Positions 1 to 8,939 of a stretch of DNA of 64,000 nt are shown one piece after another. The stretch comes from Bacteroidota bacterium. Lineage in GTDB: Bacteria > Bacteroidota > Bacteroidia > SXHM01. Numbering within the stretch: position 1 is the stretch's first letter; every line of letters starts with the position of its first letter. The DNA lies in assembly GCA_947479755.1 (NCBI GenBank), contig CANKAM010000013.1:1-64000 (forward strand), given 5' to 3'. The position numbers and the translations under genes were made by a program. The notes under the pieces are model-generated. The model saw only the letters and a list, made by a program, of their open reading frames with translations, made no database searches and was not told the origin of the DNA.

Positions 1-55
1 CAGTGAACCAAATCACTTTATCGCCTTTCAGATATTTCAGAAGTGTTGTTGTCAT
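1..55 (-). CDS. ftsW: Cell division protein FtsW, N-terminal fragment (cut by window edge)
   Basis: Only the first 18 codons are inside the window. They read MTTTLLKYLKGDKVIWFT. A short N-terminal segment with LKGDxxIW before the first membrane helix is typical of Bacteroidota FtsW, the SEDS glycosyltransferase that polymerises septal peptidoglycan with FtsI. The position also fits, because ftsW follows murD in dcw clusters and the strand agrees. The start ATG lies at 55, 20 bases after the stop of the MurD-like half-gene. The call rests on synteny plus a very short match. Confidence 0.7.
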   Translation of the reverse strand, partial: MTTTLLKYLKGDKVIWFT

Positions 56-74
56 TTTGTTAAACAGATTTCAA

Positions 75-641
75 TTATCCTTTCAATGAATTTTTCAAAT
101 TCATTACAGCAGTTTTAAATTTATTTCCGCGGTCTTCGTAGCTTGTAAAAAGGTCGTAACTGGCGCAAGCTGGAGAAAGCAACACGGTATCACCTTTCAA
201 TGCAAGACTGTTGGATTGACGAACTGCTTCATCGGCATCAGCTGCAGCAACAATCAAATCCACATCACTCATAAAAGTTTTGAAAACTTTTCGGTTTTCT
301 TTTCCGAGACAGATAATCACTTTCACTTTGTCGCGTACAATTTCTTTCAGCATGGAGTAATCGCTGCGATCATCAACACCGCCAACAATCCAGATAAGAG
401 AACGGTCAATGCTTTCCAGTGAATACCAGGAGAGGTCAACCGTAGTTGCTTTTGAATCGTTGATGTAATCAACTCCATTTATTTCTGTTATGAATTCAAG
501 ACGATGCTCCGTGCTTTCAATGTCATTCAAACTTTCACGAATGATGTCATTTCTCAGTTCAAGCAACTTGTTGTACTCGTCAATCCTTTTTGCAGCTTCA
601 TTCCTGATTATGGTTTCGCGGTTTTTTTGGTTTTCTTGCAT
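75..641 (-). CDS. Stand-alone MurD C-terminal (glutamate ligase) domain paralog
   Basis: This encodes 188 residues if translation starts at the ATG at 641, 31 bases after the murD stop. An upstream in-frame start at 758 would overlap murD heavily and is less likely. Residues 25-188 match the last third of the neighbouring MurD. Over the first 66 aligned positions I count 34 identities. Substrate-site signatures are kept: NDSKAT at 61-66 and SPACASYDLF near the end. There is no N-terminal UDP-binding domain and no central ATPase domain with a P-loop, so it cannot be a complete ligase. It sits between murD and ftsW in the operon, so co-expression is likely. It may be a structural partner or regulator of MurD or the divisome, or a relic. 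Its function is unknown. Confidence 0.8.
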   Translation of the reverse strand: MQENQKNRETIIRNEAAKRIDEYNKLLELRNDIIRESLNDIESTEHRLEFITEINGVDYINDSKATTVDLSWYSLESIDRSLIWIVGGVDDRSDYSMLKEIVRDKVKVIICLGKENRKVFKTFMSDVDLIVAAADADEAVRQSNSLALKGDTVLLSPACASYDLFTSYEDRGNKFKTAVMNLKNSLKG

Positions 642-672
642 GGTTTTCAGGTTTGGTTGGTTGTGGTTTATA

Positions 673-2010
673 TTAGAGTTGCTGAACGGCTTTTTTAAAC
701 TGACGTCCACGGTCTTCATAATTTTCGAAGAGATCAAAACTTGCGCAGGCAGGAGCAAGCAGAACGGTATCGCCTTTTTTGCCGAGGCGGTAAGATGCTT
801 TTACAGCTTCGGATGCGCTGGTTGTGTCAACAATAGTTTGCACCACATTTTTAAAAGTGTCGTGAATTTTTTTGTTGTCAACACCAAGACAAACAATCGC
901 TTTTACTTTAAGGCGAACAAGGTCCATTACCATCTCATAATTGTTGCCTTTGTCAACACCACCCATAATCCATATGATAGGTGTGTTAATACTTTCCAGA
1001 GCATACCAGGCAGAGTTGATGTTGGTTGCTTTTGAGTCATTGATGAATTCAATTCCATGAACTTTAGATACTTTTTCAAGACGGTGTTCTACATTTTGAA
1101 AATCGCTCAGACTTTCGCGGATGCTTTCTTTGCGCAGGTCAAGCAGTCGTCCTACAATGCCTGCTGCCATGGTGTTGTAGATGTTGTGTTTTCCCTGTAA
1201 TGCTAGTTCGTGTATTGACATAATGAAGGTTTGGTTATTGATGGTTAGGTTTAAATTCTCGTTTTCTAAGTAAGCTCCGGGCACTTTTTTTTCTTTGATA
1301 CTGAAAGGAAAGGGCTGCGCCTGAAGTTTTTTTTTTGATACCTGTGCGGCTATAATTTCGTCATCATAACAATAGATGAATGCATCATCAGGTTGTTGAT
1401 TTTGTGTAATTCTGAATTTTGAATCAACGTATTTCTCCATCTTGTAATCGTAGCTGTCAAGGTGGTCTTCAGTGATATTCAGTAATACAGCAATATTGAT
1501 TCTTGACTGATACATATCGTCTAACTGGTAGTTGCTCAGTTCCAAAACACAATACTCAAAATCTCTGTCTGCTAATTGCAGCGCCAGACTTTTTCCAACA
1601 TTTCCGGCAAGACAAACATCCACACCTGCTTTTTTCAGAATGTGATAGGTGAGAAGTGTAGTAGTTGTTTTTCCATTAGTTCCGGTGATGCCGATAATTG
1701 TTGCTTTTGTATAGCGCAGTGCAAATTCTATTTCCGAAACCATTGAGATTTTTCGGTTTCTCAGTTCTTTAATCAATGGAGCTTTTTCAGGAATACCCGG
1801 ACTTTTGATCACTTCCGAAGCATTCAGAATTAATTCTTCTGTGTGCTTTTCTTCTTCCCAGTTTATGCCATGATGATTTAAAACGTCCTTATATTTCTGT
1901 TGAATTTTTCCTTTGTCAGAAACAAAAACATCAAAACCTATTTTCTGAGCAAGCACAGCTGCGCCTGTTCCGCTTTCTCCTGCACCGAGTATGACTATTC
2001 TGTTGTTCAT
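673..2010 (-). CDS. murD: UDP-N-acetylmuramoylalanine--D-glutamate ligase
   Basis: This 445-residue cytoplasmic enzyme adds D-Glu to UDP-MurNAc-L-Ala. An N-terminal nucleotide-sugar fold begins VILGAGESGTG. The ATPase P-loop is GTNGKT at 110-115. The C-terminal domain carries NDSKATN at 324-330 and APACASFD near 419-426. The length is usual for the family. Its start overlaps the mraY stop by one base (ATGA-type junction), which suggests translational coupling. It is followed by a second copy of its own C-terminal domain. Confidence 0.97.
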   Translation of the reverse strand: MNNRIVILGAGESGTGAAVLAQKIGFDVFVSDKGKIQQKYKDVLNHHGINWEEEKHTEELILNASEVIKSPGIPEKAPLIKELRNRKISMVSEIEFALRYTKATIIGITGTNGKTTTTLLTYHILKKAGVDVCLAGNVGKSLALQLADRDFEYCVLELSNYQLDDMYQSRINIAVLLNITEDHLDSYDYKMEKYVDSKFRITQNQQPDDAFIYCYDDEIIAAQVSKKKLQAQPFPFSIKEKKVPGAYLENENLNLTINNQTFIMSIHELALQGKHNIYNTMAAGIVGRLLDLRKESIRESLSDFQNVEHRLEKVSKVHGIEFINDSKATNINSAWYALESINTPIIWIMGGVDKGNNYEMVMDLVRLKVKAIVCLGVDNKKIHDTFKNVVQTIVDTTSASEAVKASYRLGKKGDTVLLAPACASFDLFENYEDRGRQFKKAVQQL

Positions 2011-3260
2011 TATCTCAGTTTCAGCGTTACGATGGTTACTACAGCCAGCATTATTCCTACAATCCAGAAGCGTGTTACAATTTTTGATTCGTGGTAACCC
2101 AGTTTCTGGTAATGGTGATGCAGCGGAGCCATTTTGAAAATTCTTCTTCCTTCACCGTATTTTTTCTTAGTGTATTTAAACCAACTCACCTGCATCATTA
2201 CACTCAAGTTTTCTATCAGGAAAATCCCACATAAAACAGGAATGAGTAATTCCTTTCTGATACAAAGCGCAAACACAGCGATGATTCCGCCCAGAGAAAG
2301 ACTTCCTGTATCGCCCATGAACACTTGCGCAGGAAAAGAATTGTACCACAGAAAACCGATGCAGGCACCAACAAATGCAGAGATGAAAACCACCAGCTCG
2401 CCCGTACTGGGGATATACATGATGTTGAGATAATCAGCAAAAACACTGTTACCCGAAACGTATGCGAAGATGGCAAGTGCAACTCCAATAATTGCGGAAG
2501 TTCCGGTGGCTAGTCCGTCCAATCCATCCGTCATGTTGGCACCGTTCGAGACTGCTGTAACAATGAGTATTACAATCGGAATAAAAATCAGCCATGCCCA
2601 ATCCATGTAGTTCTCTCCCATGAATTTTGCAAGTGATGAGTAATTAAACTCATTGTTTTTGAAAAATGGAATAGTTGTTTTTAATGATTTTTCAGGAGCT
2701 GAATAAGTTGGAACTTTCTGCATCAGTTCACCTTCCTGAGTCAATGACGCATAGCTTGCTGATTTTTCGCTCACTATTTTTTCCTTGATTACAACATTTT
2801 GATTGAAATACAGTGTTGCACCTACAATCAGCCCGATTCCAATCTGTCCGATTATCTTAAAACGCCCGGCAAGACCTTCTTTATTCTTTTTAAAAACTTT
2901 GATGTAATCATCTAAGAAGCCAATTGCGCCTAGCCATATTGTGCTGATAATCATCAGCAGGATATACACATTGTCTAATCGAGCGAACAATAAAGTCGGA
3001 ATCAGAATTGCAGACAGAATAATTAAGCCGCCCATGGTTGGGGTTCCTTTTTTCTGCAATTGTCCTTCTAATCCAAGGTCGCGAACTATTTCTCCAACTT
3101 GTTTCAGTTGCAGGTATTGGATAATTCTTTTGCCAAATACCATGGAGATAACAAGCGAGAAAATGATGGACATAGCCGCGCGAAACGAAATGTATTTAAA
3201 CACTCCCGCTCCCGGAAAATCAAACACTTTATCTAAATATTCAAAAAGGTAATACAGCAT
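2010..3260 (-). CDS. mraY: Phospho-N-acetylmuramoyl-pentapeptide transferase
   Basis: This polytopic membrane enzyme transfers phospho-MurNAc-pentapeptide to undecaprenyl phosphate, making lipid I. Key motifs are DDY at 117-119, NMTDGLDG at 242-249, [12 protein letters not shown] and the HHHYQKLG motif. At 416 residues it is longer than the roughly 360 of Proteobacterial MraY. The extra length is a polar stretch at about 155-220, between membrane helices, which is typical of this phylum. It lies between murE (one-base gap) and murD (one-base overlap). Confidence 0.97.
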   Translation of the reverse strand: MLYYLFEYLDKVFDFPGAGVFKYISFRAAMSIIFSLVISMVFGKRIIQYLQLKQVGEIVRDLGLEGQLQKKGTPTMGGLIILSAILIPTLLFARLDNVYILLMIISTIWLGAIGFLDDYIKVFKKNKEGLAGRFKIIGQIGIGLIVGATLYFNQNVVIKEKIVSEKSASYASLTQEGELMQKVPTYSAPEKSLKTTIPFFKNNEFNYSSLAKFMGENYMDWAWLIFIPIVILIVTAVSNGANMTDGLDGLATGTSAIIGVALAIFAYVSGNSVFADYLNIMYIPSTGELVVFISAFVGACIGFLWYNSFPAQVFMGDTGSLSLGGIIAVFALCIRKELLIPVLCGIFLIENLSVMMQVSWFKYTKKKYGEGRRIFKMAPLHHHYQKLGYHESKIVTRFWIVGIMLAVVTIVTLKLR

Positions 3261-3261
3261 T

Positions 3262-4722
3262 TTAAATCGCTTGTTTTAAACTTTCAGTTAAAATTTTCAT
3301 ATCATCAAACGGATGTTTTACTCCGCATATTTCCTGGTATTTCTCGTGTCCTTTTCCCGCTAACAAAATGATATCTCCTGGTTTTGCCATGATGCAGGCA
3401 GTGCGGATTGCTTCTTTTCTGTCAGTGATAGAAACCGTTTTGCGAGCATCAGACGGGTCAACACCTTTTTTCATTTCATCAATAATATCTTCGGCTTTTT
3501 CGGAACGAGGATTATCAGAAGTAAGAATCACTTTATCGCTCATCGTACATGCAATTTTTGCCATCAGCGGACGTTTTGCACGATCTCTGTCCCCACCGCA
3601 ACCAACAATCGTAATGAGTGTTTCATTGCCTGTGCGGATATCGCGAATGCTTCTTAAAACATTTTCCAAAGCATCGGGAGTGTGAGCATAATCAACAACT
3701 CCAATAATATTGTTTCCTGTTTTTATATATTGAAATCGACCTTCAACTGCCTCCAATGCACTTATACCTGTGAGGACATCTAATTTATTCTCGCCCAGCA
3801 AAACTGCCGTTGCATATACAGCCAGCAGGTTGTAAGCATTAAATGAACCAATGAGTCGGGTTAGAACTTCTTTGTTATCAATGTTCATCAATAAACCACT
3901 CAATTGATTTTCTATGATTTTTCCTTTGAAATCAGCAAGTCCTTTTAAACCGTAGGTCCACTTTTTTGCTTTGGAATTCTGAACCATTATTTTTCCATTC
4001 TTATCATCTGCATTTACCACTGCAAAAGCATTTGAAGGAAGTCCGGAAAACAAATCCTGTTTGGCTTTCAGGTAATTATCAAATGTTTTGTGGTAGTCTA
4101 AATGGTCGTGTGTGATATTGGTGAAAACTGCTCCTGCAAAGCGTAAACCTGATATTCTGTTTTGGTCAATAGCATGAGAACTTACTTCCATGAAACAGTA
4201 TTTGCAATCTGCTTCCACCATCTGGCTCAACAAACTGTTTAGGTTTATGGCATCAGGTGTAGTATGTGTTGCAGGCAGACTAACGGTGTTGATTTTGTTT
4301 ACAACAGTTGAAAGCAAACCTGCTTTAAACCCGAAATTCTGATACAAACGATAAAGTAAAGTGGCAACTGTTGTTTTTCCGTTTGTTCCGGTAACGCCTA
4401 CCAACTTTAGCTTTTCAGAAGGGTTGTCATAAAAGTTGGAAGCAATAATTCCAAGTGCATAAGATGGATTTTTAACCTTTACATAAGTTACTTTTTTATC
4501 GCGCTCCTCAGGAAGTGTTTCGCAAACAACCGCGATAGCGCCATTCTCAACAGCCTGTTTGATGAAGAGATGGCCATCAATATTGCTTCCCTTTACCGCT
4601 ACAAAAAGTGAATAATTTTTTGCCTGACGCGAATCAGTAGTCAGCATCGTTATGGCAATGTTTGTTGATCCTGAAACATCCTCCAGTCCTGCTTTATACA
4701 ATATGTCTTTAAGCAACTTCAT
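3262..4722 (-). CDS. murE: UDP-N-acetylmuramoyl-tripeptide synthetase (meso-DAP adding)
   Basis: This 486-residue Mur ligase adds the third amino acid of the stem peptide. The P-loop GTNGKT is at 112-117. The C-terminal domain has DNPR at 403-406, the motif that marks meso-diaminopimelate rather than lysine specificity in MurE. The wall is therefore predicted to be DAP type, as expected for Bacteroidota. Its first base is shared with the last base of ftsI, and the mraY start follows after one base, so the operon is tightly coupled. Confidence 0.97.
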   Translation of the reverse strand: MKLLKDILYKAGLEDVSGSTNIAITMLTTDSRQAKNYSLFVAVKGSNIDGHLFIKQAVENGAIAVVCETLPEERDKKVTYVKVKNPSYALGIIASNFYDNPSEKLKLVGVTGTNGKTTVATLLYRLYQNFGFKAGLLSTVVNKINTVSLPATHTTPDAINLNSLLSQMVEADCKYCFMEVSSHAIDQNRISGLRFAGAVFTNITHDHLDYHKTFDNYLKAKQDLFSGLPSNAFAVVNADDKNGKIMVQNSKAKKWTYGLKGLADFKGKIIENQLSGLLMNIDNKEVLTRLIGSFNAYNLLAVYATAVLLGENKLDVLTGISALEAVEGRFQYIKTGNNIIGVVDYAHTPDALENVLRSIRDIRTGNETLITIVGCGGDRDRAKRPLMAKIACTMSDKVILTSDNPRSEKAEDIIDEMKKGVDPSDARKTVSITDRKEAIRTACIMAKPGDIILLAGKGHEKYQEICGVKHPFDDMKILTESLKQAI

Positions 4723-6836
4723 TACGATAACTTCAGTATTATTTCACGTTGTAGCGTTATTGCTGTTCCTGCGTTGATACTTTGTTGAACAACTGTTCCT
4801 CGCCCTTCAATTATTACGCGCAAGCCAAGATTTTCCAGAATGTAGATTGCATCGCGTGCGCCCATACCGAGCACTTTCGGAACAATTCCATTGGTTTCTG
4901 CACTTTCTTTCAGTTCAATTTTGTTGCCTTTGTTTTCAGCGGTAACCCAACGAGAAGTGTTTAATGTAGCGTTGTTAAGCGGAACATTTAATTTCTGAAG
5001 TGAGGTAACCAGATCATTCTTGTTTCCACGCTGTGCATAAGGAATTTTGTTTTCAGCAAGAATTTCAGTTGCCTCTAATTCTTTATGAATATCAAGGCGG
5101 CTGGAATAAACCTTATCAGCAATTTCTTTGAAAATAGGTCCGGCAACAAGGTTTCCGTAATAAACAGAATTGGAAGGAGCATTCACGATTACAATGCAGG
5201 AATACTTTGGATTGTCTGCCGGAAAGTAACCTACAAATGATGCCTGATAAGTTATTTTCTGACCTTTGTAAATTCCTTCTTTTGCTATTTGTGCTGTTCC
5301 GGTTTTGCCTGCGATTTTAAAGTCGGCATGTTTCAAATTCTTAGCAGTGCCGCTGTCCACAACACCTTCCATCATTCGTTTAACTTTATCAATTGTCTCT
5401 TGCGAACATATTTTTGGATTGATGATTTGCGTTTGAAATTCTTTCTCAACTATTCCGTTTTTTGTAATCTCTTTCACAAATTTTGGCTTCACCATGTTCC
5501 CATTATTTGCAACGGCATTGTAGAAAGTCAAAATTTGCATGGGTGTCATCAGCAACTCGTAACCAATAGACATCCAGGGCAATGAAACTCCGCTCCAGTC
5601 TTTGTCTTTAGGGTTTTTTATTTTCGGTTTTCCTTCACCAGGAATTTCTAAGTCCAGCGGATTTTGTAGGTTCATTGCATAAATTCTATCAATGAATTTT
5701 TGCGGATTTTTAGAATAGTATTTATCCACCATTCTTGAAATTCCAATGTTGGATGAAACCTCAAATGTTTCATGCAGTGTGATTTTTCCGTGACCACCTT
5801 TATCGTGATTAGAATCTTTCATCGGCTGCCCGTAGAAATAAATCACGCCTTTTTCTGTGTCAACTATTTCACTGGTGGAAGCTCCGTCTTCAAGCAATGC
5901 AATAACCGAAGCGAGTTTAAAAGTTGAACCGGGTTCGGTAGCTTCACCGATTGCATAGTTGTAATACTCACCGTATTCTTCTGAGTTCTTGCTTTTGCTC
6001 AGGTTTGCGATCGCTCGGATTTCACCGGTTTCTACTTCCATTAAAATGGTGCAACCGTGGTCGGCACCATGTTTTTGAAGTTGAGTGAGCAATGCATGTT
6101 CTGCCACATCCTGAATGTTGATGTCAATGGTGGTAACCAAATCCATTCCATCTTGTGGCTCTATTTCATTGTCATCGTTGAGCGGTTTCCAAACACCGCC
6201 AGCAATTTTTTGCATTAATCTTTTTCCGCCAACTCCCGTGAGGTAACTGTTGTAAGCGCCTTCCAAACCGATAGGCTGAATGCCCGGTCTTTCATAGCCA
6301 ATGGTTCTAGCAGCAAGCTCACGGAAAGGTCTGGAGCGTTTGCTTTGCTGAAGTGTAATTAATCCGCCTTTGTATTTTCCATTTTTAAAAATGGGGAACT
6401 TCTTTAGTTTTTGTAAGTCAACGTAGCTCACGTTTCTTTGGATAAGTAAATAGCTGTTATTTTTTTTCCTTGCTTCAGTCAATTCTGCTTTATATGATGC
6501 TTTTGACTTATCGTTAAAAAGTTGATAAAGACAAAGTGCGAGAGAATCAAGGTTGGCATAAAAAATTTTGTCTGTTATCGGATCTGCGCAAACATCCATG
6601 CGCACTTCATAAATTGGAAATGAGGTGGCTAACAAACTACCGTCTGTTGCAAAAATATTTCCGCGTGCAGCTTCAATTTCGCGGTATTCGGTAGTCAAGG
6701 CTTCTGCTTTCGCTCTCCATTTTTCGCCCTGAATAAATTGCACGTTAACCACCTGTGCGATAATGGCAATGCCGAATACGCACATCATTGCATACAAAAG
6801 ATACACACGCCACAATATGTCTTTCTTAGTTTCCAC
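4722..6836 (-). CDS. ftsI: Septal peptidoglycan transpeptidase (PBP3) with C-terminal PASTA domain
   Basis: This 704-residue class B penicillin-binding protein crosslinks septal peptidoglycan in the periplasm. A short cytoplasmic N-terminus is followed by one membrane helix at about 10-31. The dimerisation domain spans about 45-220. The transpeptidase motifs are STFK at 304-307 (catalytic Ser304), SSN at 361-363 and KTGT at 511-514. A single PASTA domain fills about 647-704 (starts VPKVLGMGARDAI). It lies between the FtsL-like gene and murE, the usual dcw order. Confidence 0.96.
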   Translation of the reverse strand: METKKDILWRVYLLYAMMCVFGIAIIAQVVNVQFIQGEKWRAKAEALTTEYREIEAARGNIFATDGSLLATSFPIYEVRMDVCADPITDKIFYANLDSLALCLYQLFNDKSKASYKAELTEARKKNNSYLLIQRNVSYVDLQKLKKFPIFKNGKYKGGLITLQQSKRSRPFRELAARTIGYERPGIQPIGLEGAYNSYLTGVGGKRLMQKIAGGVWKPLNDDNEIEPQDGMDLVTTIDINIQDVAEHALLTQLQKHGADHGCTILMEVETGEIRAIANLSKSKNSEEYGEYYNYAIGEATEPGSTFKLASVIALLEDGASTSEIVDTEKGVIYFYGQPMKDSNHDKGGHGKITLHETFEVSSNIGISRMVDKYYSKNPQKFIDRIYAMNLQNPLDLEIPGEGKPKIKNPKDKDWSGVSLPWMSIGYELLMTPMQILTFYNAVANNGNMVKPKFVKEITKNGIVEKEFQTQIINPKICSQETIDKVKRMMEGVVDSGTAKNLKHADFKIAGKTGTAQIAKEGIYKGQKITYQASFVGYFPADNPKYSCIVIVNAPSNSVYYGNLVAGPIFKEIADKVYSSRLDIHKELEATEILAENKIPYAQRGNKNDLVTSLQKLNVPLNNATLNTSRWVTAENKGNKIELKESAETNGIVPKVLGMGARDAIYILENLGLRVIIEGRGTVVQQSINAGTAITLQREIILKLS

Positions 6837-7246
6837 TATTTAGTATTCAATTCTTCTTTTGTAACAACAATCTTTTTGGGCGGAACAACCGATTCTTTCA
6901 AACCTGTTTCTGCTATTGCCTTCGCCACTTCACTTTGTTTTGATTTAAACATCAACTCCGATTTTGTGTTGATGTATTCAGAACGTAATTCTTTTAACTC
7001 GTTGCTGATTGCATTCATCTTGAAAACATTCTTTTCAGAGTAGTAGCGAATGGAGATGTAGAAAATACCAATCAGAGAAATGAAAAGCAGGAAAGGAAGC
7101 ATATCAGCAACATTTTCTTTTGCCATAAAACTGCCATCAAGAAAGCGCATAACCTTTTTCGCAGAAGGCGCATTTGCCGAAGCTTTATCCTTAATTTCAG
7201 GAATTGGCTCTGCAGGAATTTCTATATCTTCTTTAATCTTATTCAT
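6836..7246 (-). CDS. FtsL-like division protein
   Basis: This is a 136-residue bitopic protein. A polar proline-rich cytoplasmic stretch of about 45 residues is followed by a membrane helix (MLPFLLFISLIGIFYISIRY) and then a heptad-like helical segment rich in Glu, Lys and Leu. That layout is FtsL's. The position between rsmH and ftsI is the classic ftsL locus. Sequence similarity between FtsL proteins is weak, so the call relies on architecture and synteny. It would bridge FtsI/FtsW to FtsB-type partners. Its first base is shared with the rsmH stop. Confidence 0.8.
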   Translation of the reverse strand: MNKIKEDIEIPAEPIPEIKDKASANAPSAKKVMRFLDGSFMAKENVADMLPFLLFISLIGIFYISIRYYSEKNVFKMNAISNELKELRSEYINTKSELMFKSKQSEVAKAIAETGLKESVVPPKKIVVTKEELNTK

Positions 7247-8169
7247 TATGCAACTTCGCGTTTCAATGGATTTACACGTTCAGCAATTCGTAATACAGCA
7301 CTGCGTGAGCGGCTATTTTCGGCTAATTCCTTTTCCGAAGCAGTTATAGGTTTAGAGTTCAATGCACGAAAGGGCAATTGCTGATTTCCGAAAAAATCTT
7401 TTTCAAGTTCACCTTCTATGTTTCCTTTCTTAATCAGTTTTTTTACCAATCCGTCTTCCAGCGAGTGGTAAGACATAACAACCAACCTTCCACCTTCACG
7501 AATGATGTCGGTACATTGAGAAAGAAACTCTTCCAGTGCTTCGGTTTCTTTGTTTACTTCAATGCGTAGTGCCTGATAAATTTTTGCGAGGAACTTGTTT
7601 TCTTTTCCGCGCGGAGCTAAAGGCATTACCAGTTTTTTAAGATTCTCCGTAGTTTTTATTTCTTTTTGTGCCCGCTTTTCTTCTATGGTTTTTGCAAGCT
7701 TCCAGGCTTCTTTCAAATCACCGTATTCAGCAAATATTTTCTTCAGTTGTTCGGTCGAATAGGTATTCAGAATAAATGCAGCAGTTAACGGAGAGGTAGT
7801 ATCCATGCGCATATCCAGCGGTCCTTCAAAGCGGGTAGAGAAACCTCTTTCTGGTGTATCAAACTGGTGGGAAGAGACTCCGAGGTCGGCAAGAATGCCG
7901 TCAACCGGTAAGGCATTATGGTATTTCAAAAAATTCCGGGCGAACCTGAAATTTTGTTGTATCAGCATAAATCGGTTATCATTTATGTTGTTAGCGGCTG
8001 CGTCCGCATCCTGGTCAAATGCGTAGAGTTTGCCTGTTGTCAGTCTTTTCAAAATTTCCTTCGAGTGCCCGCCACCACCGAATGTTACATCAACGTAGGT
8101 TCCTTCCGGTTTTATGTTTAGCCCCTCAAGGCATTCGTTTAACATAACCGGTTTGTGATAATCTGTCAT
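7246..8169 (-). CDS. rsmH: 16S rRNA (cytosine1402-N4)-methyltransferase
   Basis: This 307-residue SAM-dependent enzyme (formerly MraW) methylates C1402 of 16S rRNA. The SAM-binding motif VDVTFGGGGHS is at 26-36. Further signatures are LADLGVSSHQFD and the C-terminal VMSYHSLED. It is the second gene of the dcw operon, ten bases after mraZ. The length and N-terminus (HKPVMLNECLEGL) are usual for the family. Confidence 0.97.
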   Translation of the reverse strand: MTDYHKPVMLNECLEGLNIKPEGTYVDVTFGGGGHSKEILKRLTTGKLYAFDQDADAAANNINDNRFMLIQQNFRFARNFLKYHNALPVDGILADLGVSSHQFDTPERGFSTRFEGPLDMRMDTTSPLTAAFILNTYSTEQLKKIFAEYGDLKEAWKLAKTIEEKRAQKEIKTTENLKKLVMPLAPRGKENKFLAKIYQALRIEVNKETEALEEFLSQCTDIIREGGRLVVMSYHSLEDGLVKKLIKKGNIEGELEKDFFGNQQLPFRALNSKPITASEKELAENSRSRSAVLRIAERVNPLKREVA

Positions 8170-8179
8170 CCCAAACCTG

Positions 8180-8641
8180 TTAGCTGTTGGTGTTTTGCTT
8201 GCCCATTACTTTGCCGGCAAGCGCTGCAAATTTGTCTGCATCCAACTGCTGCACTTTTTGTGCTTCGTTGTCTGTATTCCATAATTCCATGAAACCACCG
8301 AGTGATTTCAAAACAATGTCTTTGTCAATCTGTGCGTGTTGCAAGAGTATTTTAGGAAGTAGTATTCTATTGCTGGCATCAATCTCCAGTTCAGTGGCTC
8401 CGTTGATGAAGAAGCGGATGAAATCAAGATTCTCCCTTTCGTAGGTATTGATTTCATTGAGCGCTTTCATTTTTTCGTCCCACACATTTTTAGGATACAA
8501 CTCCAGACATTTTTCATATACGCTGCGCTTAAGCACTATGGTGGTAGTGCCTTTCGGGAACTGCCTCAACAGTCCAGAAGGCAGTATTAATCTGCCTTTT
8601 GCATCCATCTTACATCTGTAATCACCTGTTATGAGCGACAT
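8180..8641 (-). CDS. mraZ: Transcriptional regulator MraZ
   Basis: The start is placed at the ATG at 8641 (MSLITGDYRCKMDAKGR), giving 153 residues, the usual MraZ size. The longer frame reaching 8740 would add 33 residues with no family match and would cover the operator-like repeats. MraZ is built of two SpoVT/AbrB-like half-barrels (DAKGRLILP and DASNRILLPK segments) and forms rings that bind tandem short boxes to control the dcw operon. Decameric GTGG boxes lie just upstream, supporting autoregulation. Confidence 0.93.
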   Translation of the reverse strand: MSLITGDYRCKMDAKGRLILPSGLLRQFPKGTTTIVLKRSVYEKCLELYPKNVWDEKMKALNEINTYERENLDFIRFFINGATELEIDASNRILLPKILLQHAQIDKDIVLKSLGGFMELWNTDNEAQKVQQLDADKFAALAGKVMGKQNTNS

Positions 8642-8678
8642 GTCTTTTATTAGAAAGTCCAAAAATAGAGTAAAGTTT

Positions 8679-8702
8679 TCACAATTCCCCACTTTTCGCC
8701 AC
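8679..8702 (-). promoter_or_regulatory. Decameric MraZ-type boxes upstream of mraZ
   Basis: On the minus strand three boxes occur at an exact 10-base pitch: GTGGCGAAAA, GTGGGGAATT, GTGAAAAC. MraZ operators in other bacteria are GTGG or TGGG boxes repeated every 10 bases. The cluster ends 37 bases before the mraZ start codon. The repeats are visible in the sequence. Binding by MraZ is inferred. Confidence 0.65.
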
Positions 8703-8796
8703 AAAATGTTGAAAACTTTTAAATTTCGATGTATTTTCAATATTTTGTCAATACTACAACGCTTGCTAATAAAGGAAAATATGAGTTATTAAGAGT

Positions 8797-8810
8797 GTGG
8801 GGAATTGTGG
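8797..8810 (+). promoter_or_regulatory. Second, oppositely oriented pair of MraZ-type boxes
   Basis: GTGGGGAATTGTGG on the plus strand repeats the 10-base spaced GTGG boxes. The 13-mer GTGGGGAATTGTG is identical to the one in the mraZ-proximal cluster (8680-8692, minus), so the two sites form an inverted pair about 117 bases apart. This pair lies between the divergent mraZ operon and the hydrolase gene. It could serve either gene or a looped complex. Confidence 0.45.
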
Positions 8811-8907
8811 ATGTAAAATTCAACAAAATTGAAAAATTGACATCTTTTCAACCGAAAAGACTTGATATCACTTTTAGTAGTCGGGGTTTTTCGTAGGCTT
8901 TAATTCC

Positions 8908-8915
8908 TATTTTTG
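8908..8915 (+). promoter_or_regulatory. Probable -7 promoter element of the hydrolase gene
   Basis: TATTTTTG matches the Bacteroidota -7 consensus TAnnTTTG and lies 24 bases before the ATG at 8940. No clear TTG -33 element is seen at the expected distance, so this is a partial match. Confidence 0.45.
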
Positions 8916-8939
8916 CCAACATTGATTTTTTAAGCGCAG

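Noticed and set aside
490-1035. Plus-strand 181-codon frame over the MurD paralog and murD
   Set aside because: It lies antisense to two well-supported Mur-ligase frames and has a hydrophobic, low-quality composition expected of a shadow frame.
8642-8740. N-terminal extension of MraZ
   Set aside because: The extra 33 residues match nothing in the family and would translate through the operator-like decameric boxes. The ATG at 8641 gives a standard MraZ.
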